Numbered from the stretch's first letter, positions 22,330 through 32,970 are shown. The stretch is 64,000 nt of DNA from Paraburkholderia tropica (GCF_914484835.1 NZ_CAJZAR010000040.1:1-64000), one strand, 5' to 3'. Numbers and translations: made by a program. Notes: a model not told the origin generated them from the sequence alone.

Positions 22330-23085
22330 ATGTGGAATAACGTACGCCAGCTCAACCTTGCCGCCAACGCGTTGCACGCGCTGCTCGCGCTCGCGCTTCT
22401 GGCGGCTGGCTGCTACTGGCTCGTGCAGCGTCCGAACTTCGCGCTGCGCGAGATCCGCATCGAGGGCGACACCGAGCACATCAACTCGCCCACGGTGCGT
22501 GCGAGTGTGGTCGGCCGTCTGAAGGGCAACTTCTTCACCGTCGATCTCGATACGGCGCGCGCCGCGTTCGAGCAGATGCCGTGGGTGCGCCATGCGAGCG
22601 TGCGCCGCGTCTGGCCGAATGCGCTGGCGGTGTCGCTCGAAGAGTACAAGCCGCTCGGCACGTGGGGCAGCGATCAGCTCGTGAGCACCGACGGCGAACT
22701 GTTCACGGCGAACCAGGGCGAACTCGACGAAGACCTGCCCGCGTTCGACGGTCCCGATGGCACCGCGCCCGAAGTGGTCGCGCGCTATCGCGATCTGCAG
22801 AAGTGGTTCGCGCCGCTTGGCCTCGAGCCCGACGAAGTGACGCTGTCGTCGCGCTACGCGTGGACGGTGAAGCTGTCGAACGGCACGGAAGTGGAGCTTG
22901 GCCGCGAGCGCAACGCCGACACGCTCGGCGAGCGCTCGCATCGCCTCATCGCCGCGTGGTCAGCGGTCACGCAACGCTGGGGGAAAGATATCGAGTATGC
23001 GGACTTGCGCTATCCGAACGGTTTCGCGATTCGGGCCGCCGGTATGCGGTTCATCAACGACACGCCGGGCCCCGGCAAGAAGTAA
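22330..23085 (+). CDS. ftsQ: Cell division protein FtsQ
   Basis: A 251-residue bitopic divisome scaffold. One membrane helix (about residues 16-33, ALLALALLAAGCYWLV) precedes a POTRA domain (FALREIRIEGDTEHIN, about 36-106) and a beta domain that contacts FtsL-FtsB. Typical FtsQ phrases are MPWVRHASVRRVWPN and LVSTDGELF. It lies between ddlB and ftsA, 27 bp before ftsA, in the usual order. Confidence 0.95.
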   Translation: MWNNVRQLNLAANALHALLALALLAAGCYWLVQRPNFALREIRIEGDTEHINSPTVRASVVGRLKGNFFTVDLDTARAAFEQMPWVRHASVRRVWPNALAVSLEEYKPLGTWGSDQLVSTDGELFTANQGELDEDLPAFDGPDGTAPEVVARYRDLQKWFAPLGLEPDEVTLSSRYAWTVKLSNGTEVELGRERNADTLGERSHRLIAAWSAVTQRWGKDIEYADLRYPNGFAIRAAGMRFINDTPGPGKK

Positions 23086-23112
23086 CAGCACATCACACGC
23101 AACGAGCACGAT

Positions 23113-24345
23113 ATGAGTAAAGACTATAAGGATCTGCTGGTCAGCCTCGACATCGGGACGTCGAAGGTGGTGGCCGTCGTCGCCGAATTGAAGGGCGAAG
23201 GCCACTACGAGGTGATCGGCCTCGGCCAGAGCGAATCGAAAGGTCTCAAGAAGGGCGTGGTGGTGAACATCGAGGCCACGGTGCAGTCTATCCAGCGTGC
23301 GCTCGAAGAAGCGGAACTCATGGCCGACTGCAAGATCACTAATGTGTTCACCGGCATCGCAGGCAGCCATATCCGCAGCTTCAACTCGAGCGGCATGGTC
23401 GCCATCAAGGAGAAGGAAGTCACGCAGACAGACGTTGCGCGCGTGATCGAAACCGCGAAGGCGATCAACATCCCGACCGATCAACAGGTGCTGCATATCC
23501 TCACGCAGGAATTCATCATCGACGGTCAGGAAGATGTGCGCGAGCCGATCGGCATGAGCGGCATCCGCCTCGAAGTGAAGGTGCATATCGTCACCGGCGC
23601 GGTGAGCGCGGCGCAGAACATCGTGAAGTGCGTGCGCCGTTGCGGTCTCGAAGTGAACGACCTGATCCTGCAACCGCTGGCGTCGTCGCTGGCGGTGCTC
23701 ACCGACGACGAGAAGGAACTCGGCGTGGTGCTGGTTGACGTGGGCGGCGGCACGACCGACATCGCGATCTTCAGCGAAGGCGCGATCCGTCACACGGCGG
23801 TGATTCCGATCGCAGGCGACCAGGTGACGAGCGACATCGCCATGGCGCTGCGCACGCCCACGCCGGACGCGGAAGACATCAAGGTGAGCTACGGCATCGC
23901 GAAGCAGGCGCTCGCCGACCCGGACGAGATGATCGAAGTGCCGGGGCTGGGCGAGCGCGGTCCGCGCACGCTGTCGCGCCAGGCGCTGGCGGCCGTGATC
24001 GAGCCGCGCGTCGAAGAACTGTTCTCGCTCGTGCAGCAGGTCGTGCGCGAGTCGGGTTACGAAGAACTGCTGAGCTCGGGCGTGGTCCTCACGGGCGGCG
24101 CGGCGATGATGCCGGGCATGGTCGAGCTGGGCGAAGACATCTTTTTGAAGCCGGTGCGCATTGGCGTGCCGGAGTACGCGGGCGGTCTCGCCGACGTCGT
24201 GCGCAATCCGCGCTATTCGACGGCGATGGGTCTGCTGGCGGAAGGCCGCGCGCAGCGTATGCGCGGCCGCAAGGTAGCGGTGCAGTCGGGATCGATGGGC
24301 CAGGTCTTCACGCGTATGAAGGACTGGTTTCTCGGCAACTTCTGA
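23113..24345 (+). CDS. ftsA: Cell division protein FtsA
   Basis: A 410-residue actin-like ATPase that tethers FtsZ to the membrane. The phosphate-1 loop SLDIGTSKVVAV begins near residue 12. LVDVGGGTTDIAIF is phosphate 2, and LTGGAAMMPGM is the adenosine motif. The 1C domain lies between them. The C-terminal end, VFTRMKDWFLGNF, is the amphipathic membrane-targeting helix, so the protein is complete. It is followed by a 155-bp gap before ftsZ. Confidence 0.96.
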   Translation: MSKDYKDLLVSLDIGTSKVVAVVAELKGEGHYEVIGLGQSESKGLKKGVVVNIEATVQSIQRALEEAELMADCKITNVFTGIAGSHIRSFNSSGMVAIKEKEVTQTDVARVIETAKAINIPTDQQVLHILTQEFIIDGQEDVREPIGMSGIRLEVKVHIVTGAVSAAQNIVKCVRRCGLEVNDLILQPLASSLAVLTDDEKELGVVLVDVGGGTTDIAIFSEGAIRHTAVIPIAGDQVTSDIAMALRTPTPDAEDIKVSYGIAKQALADPDEMIEVPGLGERGPRTLSRQALAAVIEPRVEELFSLVQQVVRESGYEELLSSGVVLTGGAAMMPGMVELGEDIFLKPVRIGVPEYAGGLADVVRNPRYSTAMGLLAEGRAQRMRGRKVAVQSGSMGQVFTRMKDWFLGNF

Positions 24346-24500
24346 TACCGCGCCGACAGGTTGAAGCAGGTAACGCAGCAGCAAGGGTTAAAGCAGAGAC
24401 CGAGTAGCGCTGGTGACGGCGGCTGGCGCGCAGTGGAGGGTTGCCCGACTCTCCCTGAATAACTGCCGAGGAGCGGAATCTTTTTCTTGACGGAGGCAAC

Positions 24501-25694
24501 ATGGAATTCCAGATGCTGGAAACGGAAACCAACGGCACCATCATCAAGGTGGTGGGCGTCGGTGGCGCTGGCGGCAATGCCGTTCAGCACATGATCAACC
24601 GCGGCGTGCAAGGCGTCGACTTCATCGTGATGAACACGGACGCCCAGGCGCTCTCGCGTTCGCGCGCGCCGGCCGTGATCCAGCTCGGCGTGACCGGCCT
24701 TGGCGCCGGCGCGAAGCCGGAGATGGGCCGTGCGGCAGCGGAAGAAGCGCGTGAGCGCATCGCCGACTCGCTGCGTGGCGCGCACATGGTGTTCATCACC
24801 GCCGGCATGGGCGGCGGCACGGGCACGGGCGCAGCGCCGGTGGTCGCGCAGATCGCCAAGGAAATGGGCATTCTCACGGTCGGTGTCGTGAGCAAGCCGT
24901 TTGAATTCGAAGGTGGCAAGCGCATGCGCGTGGCGGAAGCCGGCTCGCAGCAACTGGAGGATCACGTCGACTCGCTGATCGTCGTCCTGAACGACAAGCT
25001 GTTCGACGTGATGGGCGATGACGCCGAGATGGACAAGTGCTTCCAGTGCGCGGACGACGTTCTGAACAACGCAGTCGCAGGCATCGCCGAAATCATCAAC
25101 GTCGACGGTCTGGTGAACGTCGACTTCGAAGACGTGAAGACGGTGATGGGCGAGCAGGGCAAGGCGATGATGGGCACGGCCACGGTGGCCGGCGTCGATC
25201 GCGCGCGCCTCGCTGCCGAACAGGCGGTCGCAAGCCCGCTGCTCGAAGGCGTCGATCTGTCGGGCGCGCGTGGCGTGCTGGTCAACATCACGTCGAGCCG
25301 TTCGCTGCGGCTGTCGGAAACGCGTGAAGTCATGAACACCATCAAGAGCTACGCGGCGGAAGACGCCACGGTGATCTTCGGTGCCGTGTACGACGACGCG
25401 ATGGGCGACGCGCTGCGCGTGACGGTGGTGGCAACGGGCCTCGGCCGCGCTGCCGCATCGAAGCAGCAAGCCGCGCCGATGACGCTGCTGCGTACGGGCA
25501 CGGACAACCATCCGGTTGCCGCCGCGCCGCATTCGTACGCACCGCCGCCGAACACCGCCGACTACGGCGCGCTGGACACGCCGGCTGTGTGGCGCACGTC
25601 GCGCGACACCGCGGCTTCGCACGTGCAGGCGCTGCAGGAAAAGGGCGTCGACACGTACGACATCCCGGCGTTCCTGCGTAAGCAGGCGGACTAA
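24501..25694 (+). CDS. ftsZ: Cell division protein FtsZ
   Basis: A 397-residue tubulin-like GTPase that forms the Z ring. The G-box GGGTGTG lies at 104-110 and NTDAQAL at 45-51; the T7 loop follows in the VNVDFEDVKTVM region. A ~75-residue variable linker ends in the conserved tail YDIPAFLRKQAD, the site bound by FtsA and also by ZapD (encoded at 34654-35409). GGAGG lies just upstream of the ATG. It closes the dcw run; a 347-bp gap follows. Confidence 0.97.
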   Translation: MEFQMLETETNGTIIKVVGVGGAGGNAVQHMINRGVQGVDFIVMNTDAQALSRSRAPAVIQLGVTGLGAGAKPEMGRAAAEEARERIADSLRGAHMVFITAGMGGGTGTGAAPVVAQIAKEMGILTVGVVSKPFEFEGGKRMRVAEAGSQQLEDHVDSLIVVLNDKLFDVMGDDAEMDKCFQCADDVLNNAVAGIAEIINVDGLVNVDFEDVKTVMGEQGKAMMGTATVAGVDRARLAAEQAVASPLLEGVDLSGARGVLVNITSSRSLRLSETREVMNTIKSYAAEDATVIFGAVYDDAMGDALRVTVVATGLGRAAASKQQAAPMTLLRTGTDNHPVAAAPHSYAPPPNTADYGALDTPAVWRTSRDTAASHVQALQEKGVDTYDIPAFLRKQAD

Positions 25695-26041
25695 GGCGGA
25701 CTGCGCACTGCTCAGATCCGGCTGCGGCGTGGCGCATTGAGTTGCGCCCCGCCCGCGGACGGTCAGGCAGGCTGCAAGTCGCGAGAAGACGAGGAAGAAT
25801 CCGCAACGCCGCATCCGCGTGGATGCCCGGCACGGACGCTTGCCCGCTGCGTTTCGACGCACGGCGTGTTGTCCAGGCTGCCGTCAGGCGTTGTGAAAGG
25901 TGTTGCTGGCAGGTGTCGCGAGCACGCATGTCTGGTGCGTGAGCCGCGCGCCGGCGGATTCCTCGGGCACTTGCGGCCGGGCGTATGATGGCCCGATGCG
26001 GCGTGCCGGAGTGCTTTGCGCATCGATGTGAAGGACGAGCC
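25695..26041. other. Intergenic region ftsZ-peroxiredoxin
   Basis: 347 bp without a credible gene. A short hairpin, GCATCC-GCGT-GGATGC (25811-25826), is the only clear palindrome and lacks a T-tract. A -10-like TATGAT at 25984-25989 lies 52 bp before the peroxiredoxin ATG but has no good -35. I see no canonical ftsZ terminator. Confidence 0.45.
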
Positions 26042-26551
26042 ATGATTAAACAGGGTGATACGCTGCCCGATGCGACCCTCTTCGAGTTCATCGAAGACGA
26101 GCGCGCGGGCTGCACGCTGGGGCCTAACAGCTTCGGCGTGCGCGAGCAGACGGCGGGCAAGCGCGTGGTGATCTTCGGATTGCCCGGCGCTTTCACGCCC
26201 ACCTGCTCGGCGAAACACGTGCCGGGTTATGTCGAACAGTTCGACGCGCTGCGCGCGGCGGGCGTCGACGAAATCTGGTGTGTGTCCGTCAACGACGCGT
26301 TCGTGATGGGCGCGTGGGGGCGCGATCAGCGGACCTCGGGCAAGGTACGCATGATGGCCGACGGCAGCGCGGCGTTCACCCGTGCGCTCGGTCTGGAGCA
26401 GGATTTGTCGGCGCGTGGCATGGGCATTCGGTCCCAGCGCTACGCCATGGTGATCGACGACGGCGTGGTCAAGACGCTGAACGTCGAGGCGCCCGGCAAA
26501 TTCGAAGTCAGCGATGCCGCGAGCATCCTGGCTGCGCTGAGCCCCGCATGA
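26042..26551 (+). CDS. Peroxiredoxin of the Prx5/AhpE-like (redoxin) type
   Basis: A 169-residue thiol peroxidase of the Prx5 family that reduces H2O2 and alkyl hydroperoxides. The active-site motif PGAFTPTCSAKHVPGY is clear, with the peroxidatic Cys at residue 55. Other Cys at about 24 and 79 are possible partners, but the resolving mechanism cannot be decided here. The ATG at 26042 begins the conserved MIKQGDTLPDATL; upstream in-frame codons from 25985 are rejected. Its place between ftsZ and lpxC does not by itself imply a division role. Confidence 0.9.
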   Translation: MIKQGDTLPDATLFEFIEDERAGCTLGPNSFGVREQTAGKRVVIFGLPGAFTPTCSAKHVPGYVEQFDALRAAGVDEIWCVSVNDAFVMGAWGRDQRTSGKVRMMADGSAAFTRALGLEQDLSARGMGIRSQRYAMVIDDGVVKTLNVEAPGKFEVSDAASILAALSPA

Positions 26552-26748
26552 GCGCGTTGGCCGTGTCAGCGTTGCCCTCGCGCAACGGGCCGGCACCGCA
26601 AATGTGACGGGTGTTTACTTCAAGCCGTGCGGGCCGATGGCCGGGAACGCCTCCGTTCCGGTCATCGGCCCGTCGTCCATCCCCGCAGCGTAACAACGGG
26701 AAACAGATTGTCACGCCCGGGACGACGGCGGTTTCTGCAGACTTGGAG

Positions 26749-26754
26749 TATAAT
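26749..26754 (+). promoter_or_regulatory. Consensus -10 hexamer of the lpxC promoter
   Basis: A perfect TATAAT lies 53 bp before the lpxC ATG. No convincing -35 is seen at 16-18 bp spacing, so an activator or an upstream element may be needed. Confidence 0.5.
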
Positions 26755-26806
26755 TGGCGCTATGAGTTAAAAAGTCCCGATTGGGATTTTCAATGAGCAG
26801 AACACT

Positions 26807-27724
26807 ATGTTGAAGCAGCGAACCATCAAATCGATCGTGAAAACGGTTGGCATCGGCCTGCACTCGGGCCGCAAAGTCAATCTGACGCTCCGCCCGGCGG
26901 CGCCGGACACGGGCATCTTGTTTTCGCGCGTGGATTTGCCGACTCCGGTGGACATCCCCGCATCGGCGATGTCGATCGGCGACACGCGTCTCGCCTCGGT
27001 GCTGCAGAAGGACGGTGCGCGCGTTTCGACGGTCGAGCACTTGATGTCCGCGTGCGCGGGTCTCGGTATCGACAATCTCTACGTCGACGTCACGGCTGAA
27101 GAGATCCCGATCATGGACGGCAGCGCCTCGTCGTTCGTGTTCCTGATCCAGTCGGCGGGCATCGAGGAACAGAACGCACCGAAGAAGTTCATCAAGGTGA
27201 AGAAGACCGTGGAAGTGCGCGACGGCGACAAATTCGCGCGCCTCGATCCGTTCTTCGGCTTCAAGCTCAAGTTCACCATCGACTTCCGTCACCCGGCCGT
27301 GGACAAGACCGGTCAGGCGCTCGAAGTCGACTTCGCGAACACCTCGTATGTGCGTGAAATCGCACGTGCGCGTACGTTCGGCTTCGCGCATGAAGTGGAA
27401 ATGATGCGCGAACTGGGCCTCGCCCGCGGCGGCAGCATGGACAACGCGATCGTGCTCGACGAGTACCGCATCCTGAACAACGACGGCCTGCGTTACGACG
27501 ACGAGTTCGTGAAGCACAAGATGCTCGACGCGATCGGCGACCTCTACGTGGTCGGCCATCCGCTGCTGGCGGCGTACGACGCGTACAAGTCGGGGCACGG
27601 CCTGAACAACGCGCTGCTGCGCGAGCTGCTCGCGCATGAAGACGCTTATGAAATCGTCACCTTCGACGATACGCAGAAGGCGCCGCGCGGCTTCGGTTAC
27701 GAGGCGCAGACGGCATTTGCCTGA
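26807..27724 (+). CDS. lpxC: UDP-3-O-acyl-N-acetylglucosamine deacetylase LpxC
   Basis: A 305-residue zinc amidase of the committed lipid A step. Zinc ligands are visible: His78 in STVEHLMSA, and His237 and Asp241 in HKMLDAIGD. The catalytic-base His lies in SGHGLNN near residue 264. [10 protein letters not shown] and FVFLIQSAG are also typical. The C-terminus ([10 protein letters not shown]) carries none of the E. coli degradation tail that I can recognise. A small hairpin sits in its leader at 26771-26790. Confidence 0.96.
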   Translation: MLKQRTIKSIVKTVGIGLHSGRKVNLTLRPAAPDTGILFSRVDLPTPVDIPASAMSIGDTRLASVLQKDGARVSTVEHLMSACAGLGIDNLYVDVTAEEIPIMDGSASSFVFLIQSAGIEEQNAPKKFIKVKKTVEVRDGDKFARLDPFFGFKLKFTIDFRHPAVDKTGQALEVDFANTSYVREIARARTFGFAHEVEMMRELGLARGGSMDNAIVLDEYRILNNDGLRYDDEFVKHKMLDAIGDLYVVGHPLLAAYDAYKSGHGLNNALLRELLAHEDAYEIVTFDDTQKAPRGFGYEAQTAFA

Positions 27725-27750
27725 TGCTCGGCGCGCAATGCGCAGACATG

Positions 27751-27780
27751 AAAAAGGGTGGCGATAAGCCACCCTTTTTT
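27751..27780 (+). terminator. Rho-independent terminator after lpxC
   Basis: GGGTGGC (27756-27762), loop GATAA, GCCACCC (27768-27774), then T6. The flanking A5/T5 lengthen the stem and let it also serve the convergent DUF721 gene. Confidence 0.92.
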
Positions 27781-27839
27781 GTTTTTCGCGCGGTCTTCGC
27801 TGGATTGTCACGCGCCTGCGGCGTGGTGCCGCGGACCGC

Positions 27840-28367
27840 CTAGCGGCGCTTCAGATGCCGCGCCGCCATCTTCGCGAGCGCTTCCTGAAGCGGCGAGGGC
27901 GGCAGGTTCTCGCTGAGCGTGGCGAGCGCGGCGGCGCCCACGGGCGTCATGCGCGCCTGCTTGGGCTGCGGCGGCTCCTTCACGGCCTGCGGACGCACGC
28001 GGATGCGCACGCCGTCGATCGGCCAGCCGCGCGCCTGCAAATCGGCGACGAGGCGCGGCTCCAGATGGCGCAGGCGCGCCGCGAGCGCGTTGTGAGCGGC
28101 GAACAGCGCGAGCTTGCCCTCCTTGATGAAGCCGGGCTCCACGCTCGACGCGAGATAGTCGGGCAGCAGGGCGTTCAGATCGCGCTGGATCGCCGAGATC
28201 TGCTCGACGCCCGCGCGCAGCGGCGCGAACGCGTCGGTGCGGCTCAGCACTTCGGTGAGCAGCTGCGGTGCGCGCGGGCCGCCGGGCTTGCGCGAACCGC
28301 CGGCGGGACGTGCAGCGCCGGGGGCTCGCGGGGCGCCAGGCCTTGAAATCGGCGTGAAACGGCTCAT
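27840..28367 (-). CDS. DUF721 (DciA-like) domain protein
   Basis: A 175-residue basic protein. The N-terminal ~35 residues are Pro/Arg/Gly-rich. The central ~95 residues (LLTEVLSRTDAFAPLRAGVEQISAIQRDL..., then LALFAAHNALAARLRHLEPRLVADLQARGW) match the DUF721 pattern. Members of this family (DciA) load the replicative helicase in bacteria lacking DnaC, so a replication role is plausible but inferred. The ATG at 28367 (MSRFTPISRPG) was preferred to in-frame ATGs further upstream. It is divergent from secA, the common arrangement in Burkholderia. Confidence 0.82.
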   Translation of the reverse strand: MSRFTPISRPGAPRAPGAARPAGGSRKPGGPRAPQLLTEVLSRTDAFAPLRAGVEQISAIQRDLNALLPDYLASSVEPGFIKEGKLALFAAHNALAARLRHLEPRLVADLQARGWPIDGVRIRVRPQAVKEPPQPKQARMTPVGAAALATLSENLPPSPLQEALAKMAARHLKRR

Positions 28368-28720
28368 GTGGCAGGAATGGGAGCGCGCGCGGGCTGCGCG
28401 GCGATGTCGTGATTGTAGCCTGACGTAGGCTGCGCGCTTTCCGTCCACGCGTCCCGTGGAGTGGCCGTTGCGCGTCGCGTGCCGCTGCAGGGGCCGCGTC
28501 AGCGCGGGCATGGCGCGCTGCACCGATCACGGCGCTGACACAGGCGGCGTCAAGGGTGCGTGCTAAAATGCCCGATTCGAATCCACCAATTTGGGCTTAA
28601 GCCGCCGAGGTCTTTCCGATCCGGGTGCGTGGCGCGAGTCGTATGCAAACCTGGCGCAATCCGGGCGCACACGAGCCGCGCAGGAATCCCGGCCGAAGCC
28701 GCGACGCAGACACCGATCCG
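28368..28720. other. Divergent intergenic region DUF721 / secA
   Basis: 353 bp. It holds an extended -10 promoter for secA (28561-28569) and otherwise no palindrome or reading frame I would defend. In-frame codons upstream of the secA ATG begin at 28625 but lack a Shine-Dalgarno. Confidence 0.5.
28561..28569 (+). promoter_or_regulatory. Extended -10 promoter element of secA
   Basis: TGC-TAAAAT matches the TGn-TATAAT extended -10 type, which can work without a good -35. It lies about 150 bp before the secA ATG. Confidence 0.5.
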
Positions 28721-31519
28721 ATGACCACCGGTTTCTTACAGAAAATCTTTGGCAGCCGCAATCAGCGCCTGATCAAGCAATATCAGAAGACGGTCGCGGC
28801 GATCAACGCGCTCGAACCGACGATCGAGCAGTACACCGACGAGCAACTGCGCGCCAAGACCACCGAATTCCGCGAGCGCGTCGCCAAGGGCACGTCGCTC
28901 GACGACCTGCTGCCCGAAGCGTTCGCCGTCTGCCGTGAGGCCAGCAAGCGCGTGCTGAAGATGCGTCACTTCGACGTGCAGCTGATCGGCGGCATGGTGC
29001 TGCACTACGGCAAGATCGCCGAAATGCGCACGGGCGAGGGCAAGACGCTCGTCGCCACGCTGCCCGTGTACCTCAATGCGCTCTCGGGCCGCGGCGTGCA
29101 CGTCGTCACGGTGAACGACTACCTGGCCCAGCGCGACGCCGAGTGGATGGCGCGCCTCTATAACTTCCTCGGTCTTTCCGTCGGCATCAATCTGTCGCAG
29201 ATGGACCACGGCATGAAGCAGGAAGCCTACGGCGCCGACATCACCTACGGTACGAACAACGAGTTCGGCTTCGACTATCTGCGCGACAACATGGTCTACG
29301 AGACCGAGGCGCGCGTGCAGCGCGCGCTGAATTTCGCCGTGGTCGACGAAGTGGACTCGATCCTGATCGACGAAGCGCGTACGCCGCTCATCATCTCGGG
29401 CCAGGCCGAGGACCACACCGAACTCTACGTGCGCATGAACGCGCTGCCGCCGCTGCTCGAACGCCAGATCGGCGAAGAGAAGGCCGACGGCACGGGCGTC
29501 GAAAAGCCGGGCGATTACACGCTCGACGAAAAGGCGCGCCAGGTGTTCCTCACGGAATCGGGCCACGAAAAGGCCGAGCGCATGCTCGCCGAGTGGGGCC
29601 TGATCGGCCAGGGCGAAAGCCTCTACGCGCCGCAGAACATCACGCTGATGCACCACGTGTACGCCGCACTGCGCGCGCACACGCTGTTCTTCAAGGATCA
29701 GCATTACGTCGTGCAGAACGGCGAAGTCGTGATCGTCGACGAATTCACGGGCCGTCTGATGGCCGGCCGCCGCTGGTCGGATGGCTTGCATCAGGCCGTG
29801 GAAGCGAAGGAACACGTCAAGATCCAGAGCGAGAACCAGACGCTCGCGTCGATCACGTTCCAGAACTACTTCCGCATGTACGCCAAGCTCTCGGGCATGA
29901 CGGGTACGGCGGACACGGAAGCGTACGAATTCAACGAGATCTACGGTCTCGAAACGGTCGTGGTCCCGACCAACCGCGTGCCGAAGCGGATCGACAAGCA
30001 GGATCAGATCTACAAGACGGCCAAGGAGCGCTACGACGCCGTGATTCGCGACATCCGCGAATGCTTCGAGCGGGGTCAGCCGGTGCTGGTCGGCACGACG
30101 TCGATCGAAAACTCGGAACTGCTCTCGCATCTGCTCACGCAGGCGGGTCTGCCGCACGACGTGCTCAACGCGAAGCAGCACGGCCGTGAAGCCGCGATCG
30201 TCGCCGAAGCCGGCCGTCCGAAGCGCATCACCATCGCCACCAACATGGCGGGCCGCGGTACCGACATCGTGCTGGGCGGCAACGCCGAAAAGCAGGCCGC
30301 GTTCATCGAGGCCGACGAGGCGATTCCGGCCGACGAAAAGGCGCGCCGCATCCAGCAGCTGCACGACGAATGGCAGACGCTGCACGATCAGGTGAAGGCC
30401 GCGGGCGGTCTGCACATCATCGGCACCGAGCGTCACGAGTCGCGCCGTATCGACAACCAGCTGCGCGGCCGTGCGGGCCGTCAGGGCGATCCGGGTTCGT
30501 CGCGCTTCTATCTGTCGCTCGAAGACCCGCTGCTGCGCATTTTCGCGGGCGACCGCGTGCGCTCGATCATGGATCGCCTGAAGATGCCGGAAGGCGAGGC
30601 GATCGAGGCGGGCATCGTCACGCGTTCGATCGAGTCGGCGCAGCGCAAGGTCGAAGCGCGTAACTTCGACATCCGCAAGCAGCTGCTCGAATACGACGAC
30701 GTCTCGAACGACCAGCGCAAGGTGATCTACCAGCAGCGCAACGAACTGCTCGAAGCGCACGACATCACCGAAACCATCGGCGCGATGCGTCATGGCGTGA
30801 TCACCGAGATCGTGCGCCAGTTCGTGCCGGCGGGCAGCATCGAAGAACAGTGGGACGTGCCCGAACTCGAGGAAGTGCTGCGCAACGAATGGCAGCTCGA
30901 CCTCGCGATCCAGGAAATGATCAACGAGTCGTCGTCGATCGACGCGGACGAGATTCTCGAAGCCGTGCTCGCCGCCGCCGACGAAGCGTACGAGCAGAAG
31001 GTCGCGCTCGTGGGCCGCGAATCGTTCAGCGGGTTCGAGCGCTCGGTCATGCTGCAGACGCTCGACCGTAGCTGGCGCGAACACCTCGCGGCGCTCGACC
31101 ATCTGCGTCAGGGCATCCATCTGCGCGGCTATGCGCAGAAGAACCCGAAGCAGGAATACAAGCGCGAAGCGTTCGAACTGTTCGCCGCGATGCTCGACGC
31201 CGTAAAGACGGAAGTCACGCGCATCGTCATGAACGTGCAGATCCAGTCGCAGGAGCAGCTCGAAGACGCCGCCGAGCAGATGGAAGAACAGGGCGGTCAT
31301 CTCGAGAACGTCGAGTTCCGTCATGCCGAGTTCGCGGAAGCGGGCGAAGGCGTGCCGGCGGCCGCTCCGGTCGCGGCGGACGCCGCCGCGGCGATGGTCG
31401 GCGCGGCCATGAGCCACGAAGCGCTCGGCGCCGACGGCGTGCCGAAGGTCGGCCGCAACGACCCGTGCCCGTGCGGCAGCGGCAAGAAGTACAAGCAGTG
31501 CCACGGCAAGATCGCGTGA
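28721..31519 (+). CDS. secA: Preprotein translocase ATPase SecA
   Basis: A 932-residue motor of Sec export. Walker A is in MRTGEGKTL (GEGKT at 105-109), followed by the DEAD-type [17 protein letters not shown], then [13 protein letters not shown] and [10 protein letters not shown] of the second nucleotide domain. The C-terminus ends in a zinc-binding [14 protein letters not shown] motif (SEC-C) that contacts SecB. The length is close to E. coli SecA (901). The ATG at 28721 starts [12 protein letters not shown], the usual N-terminus. Confidence 0.97.
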   Translation: MTTGFLQKIFGSRNQRLIKQYQKTVAAINALEPTIEQYTDEQLRAKTTEFRERVAKGTSLDDLLPEAFAVCREASKRVLKMRHFDVQLIGGMVLHYGKIAEMRTGEGKTLVATLPVYLNALSGRGVHVVTVNDYLAQRDAEWMARLYNFLGLSVGINLSQMDHGMKQEAYGADITYGTNNEFGFDYLRDNMVYETEARVQRALNFAVVDEVDSILIDEARTPLIISGQAEDHTELYVRMNALPPLLERQIGEEKADGTGVEKPGDYTLDEKARQVFLTESGHEKAERMLAEWGLIGQGESLYAPQNITLMHHVYAALRAHTLFFKDQHYVVQNGEVVIVDEFTGRLMAGRRWSDGLHQAVEAKEHVKIQSENQTLASITFQNYFRMYAKLSGMTGTADTEAYEFNEIYGLETVVVPTNRVPKRIDKQDQIYKTAKERYDAVIRDIRECFERGQPVLVGTTSIENSELLSHLLTQAGLPHDVLNAKQHGREAAIVAEAGRPKRITIATNMAGRGTDIVLGGNAEKQAAFIEADEAIPADEKARRIQQLHDEWQTLHDQVKAAGGLHIIGTERHESRRIDNQLRGRAGRQGDPGSSRFYLSLEDPLLRIFAGDRVRSIMDRLKMPEGEAIEAGIVTRSIESAQRKVEARNFDIRKQLLEYDDVSNDQRKVIYQQRNELLEAHDITETIGAMRHGVITEIVRQFVPAGSIEEQWDVPELEEVLRNEWQLDLAIQEMINESSSIDADEILEAVLAAADEAYEQKVALVGRESFSGFERSVMLQTLDRSWREHLAALDHLRQGIHLRGYAQKNPKQEYKREAFELFAAMLDAVKTEVTRIVMNVQIQSQEQLEDAAEQMEEQGGHLENVEFRHAEFAEAGEGVPAAAPVAADAAAAMVGAAMSHEALGADGVPKVGRNDPCPCGSGKKYKQCHGKIA

Positions 31520-31600
31520 TGCGGCGTGGCGCAACCGTCGCGCTAGATGCACGACGCTCGCGCCGCCTGCTTCACGACGTGCTTGCGCGTTGATTCCGGT

Positions 31601-31675
31601 GGCCCGCTCATCAAGGCGGGCCTTGCGTTATGAATCCTCGATGCCGGCCCGGCCTTCAGACGCCGGGGCCGGCAT
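31601..31675 (+). other. Two tandem hairpins between secA and argJ
   Basis: Hairpin 1: GGCCCGC (31601-31607) with GCGGGCC (31616-31622). Hairpin 2: a perfect 10-bp pair, ATGCCGGCCC (31641-31650) with GGGCCGGCAT (31666-31675), whose 15-nt loop can pair further. Neither has a real T-tract; TTTT follows hairpin 2 only after a short gap. They may end secA transcription or structure the argJ leader. Confidence 0.6.
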
Positions 31676-31698
31676 TGCCTTTTCGACAGGTCGCCCTC

Positions 31699-32940
31699 AT
31701 GGCTGTCAATTTCCCCTCGATCGATCCTGCCCAACTTCATCCGGTCGCCGGCGTGACGCTCGGCTGGGCCGAAGCGCATATCCGCAAGCCCAACCGCAAG
31801 GACTTGCTGGTGATTTCCGTCGATGAAAGCGCGAGCGTTGCGGGCGTGTTCACGCTCAACCGCTTCTGCGCCGCGCCGGTCACGGTGTGCCGCGAGCATC
31901 TCGCGAACGTGCGCGCGGGCGGCAAGGGGATCCGCGCGCTCGTGATCAACACGGGCAACGCGAACGCGGGCACGGGCGAGCCGGGCATGGCGAACACGCG
32001 CGAAACCTGCGACGCGCTTGCGAAGCTGGCGGGCATCGAACCGTCGCAGGTGCTGCCGTTCTCGACGGGCGTGATTCTCGAACCGCTGCCGATCGATCGC
32101 CTCGTCGCCGGTCTGCCGGCCGCGCTGGCGAACCGCAAGGCCGACAACTGGTACGACGCCGCGCAGGCGATCATGACCACGGACACGCTGCCGAAGGCCG
32201 TGTCGCGCAAGATCGACGTCGACGGCCACACGATCACGTTCACGGGCATCAGCAAGGGCGCGGGCATGATCAAGCCGAACATGGCGACCATGCTCGGCTT
32301 CCTCGCGTTCGACGCGAACGTCGCGCAGCCGGTGCTCGACGAACTCGTGAAGCACGTGGCCGACCGCTCGTTCAACTGCGTCACGATCGACGGCGACACC
32401 TCGACCAACGACTCGTTCATCCTGATCGCCTCGGGCAAATCGAGCCTGCCCGCGATCACGTCGACGGATTCGCCCGCGTACGCCGCGCTGCGCGACGCCG
32501 TCACGGAAGTGGCGCAGACGCTCTCGCAACTGATCGTGCGCGATGGCGAAGGCGCGACCAAGTTCATGACGATCCAGGTGGAAGGCGGCAAGGACGTCGC
32601 CGAATGCCGCCAGATCGCCTACGCGATCGGCCACTCGCCGCTCGTGAAGACGGCGTTCTACGCCTCGGACCCCAACCTCGGCCGTATCCTGGCCGCGATC
32701 GGCTACGCGGGCGTGACGGATCTCGACGTCGGCAAGATCGACCTGTATCTCGACGACGTGCTCGTCGCGAAGGCCGGCGGCCGCAATCCTGAATACAAGG
32801 AAGAAGACGGCCAGCGCGTCATGAAGAAGAGTGAGATCCTGATCCGCGTGGTGCTCGGCCGCGGTAACGCCGAAGCCACGGTCTGGACCTGCGATCTCTC
32901 GCACGACTACGTGAGCATCAACGCCGATTACCGTTCTTAA
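31699..32940 (+). CDS. argJ: Bifunctional glutamate N-acetyltransferase / amino-acid acetyltransferase ArgJ
   Basis: A 413-residue Ntn-fold enzyme of arginine synthesis. It recycles the acetyl group from N-acetylornithine to glutamate. The proenzyme self-cleaves before the nucleophile Thr197, found in PNMATMLGF, and [11 protein letters not shown] is also characteristic. Bifunctional versus monofunctional activity cannot be decided from sequence alone. The ATG at 31699 ([10 protein letters not shown]) is chosen over 31630 because conservation begins there. It is followed after 30 bp by the DUF815 ATPase. Confidence 0.94.
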   Translation: MAVNFPSIDPAQLHPVAGVTLGWAEAHIRKPNRKDLLVISVDESASVAGVFTLNRFCAAPVTVCREHLANVRAGGKGIRALVINTGNANAGTGEPGMANTRETCDALAKLAGIEPSQVLPFSTGVILEPLPIDRLVAGLPAALANRKADNWYDAAQAIMTTDTLPKAVSRKIDVDGHTITFTGISKGAGMIKPNMATMLGFLAFDANVAQPVLDELVKHVADRSFNCVTIDGDTSTNDSFILIASGKSSLPAITSTDSPAYAALRDAVTEVAQTLSQLIVRDGEGATKFMTIQVEGGKDVAECRQIAYAIGHSPLVKTAFYASDPNLGRILAAIGYAGVTDLDVGKIDLYLDDVLVAKAGGRNPEYKEEDGQRVMKKSEILIRVVLGRGNAEATVWTCDLSHDYVSINADYRS

Positions 32941-32970
32941 TCCGTTCCTGATCTTTCTAAGCAAGACGCA

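Noticed and set aside
28625-28720. Longer SecA start at 28625
   Set aside because: The extra residues are unlike SecA N-termini, and [12 protein letters not shown] at 28721 is the usual start.
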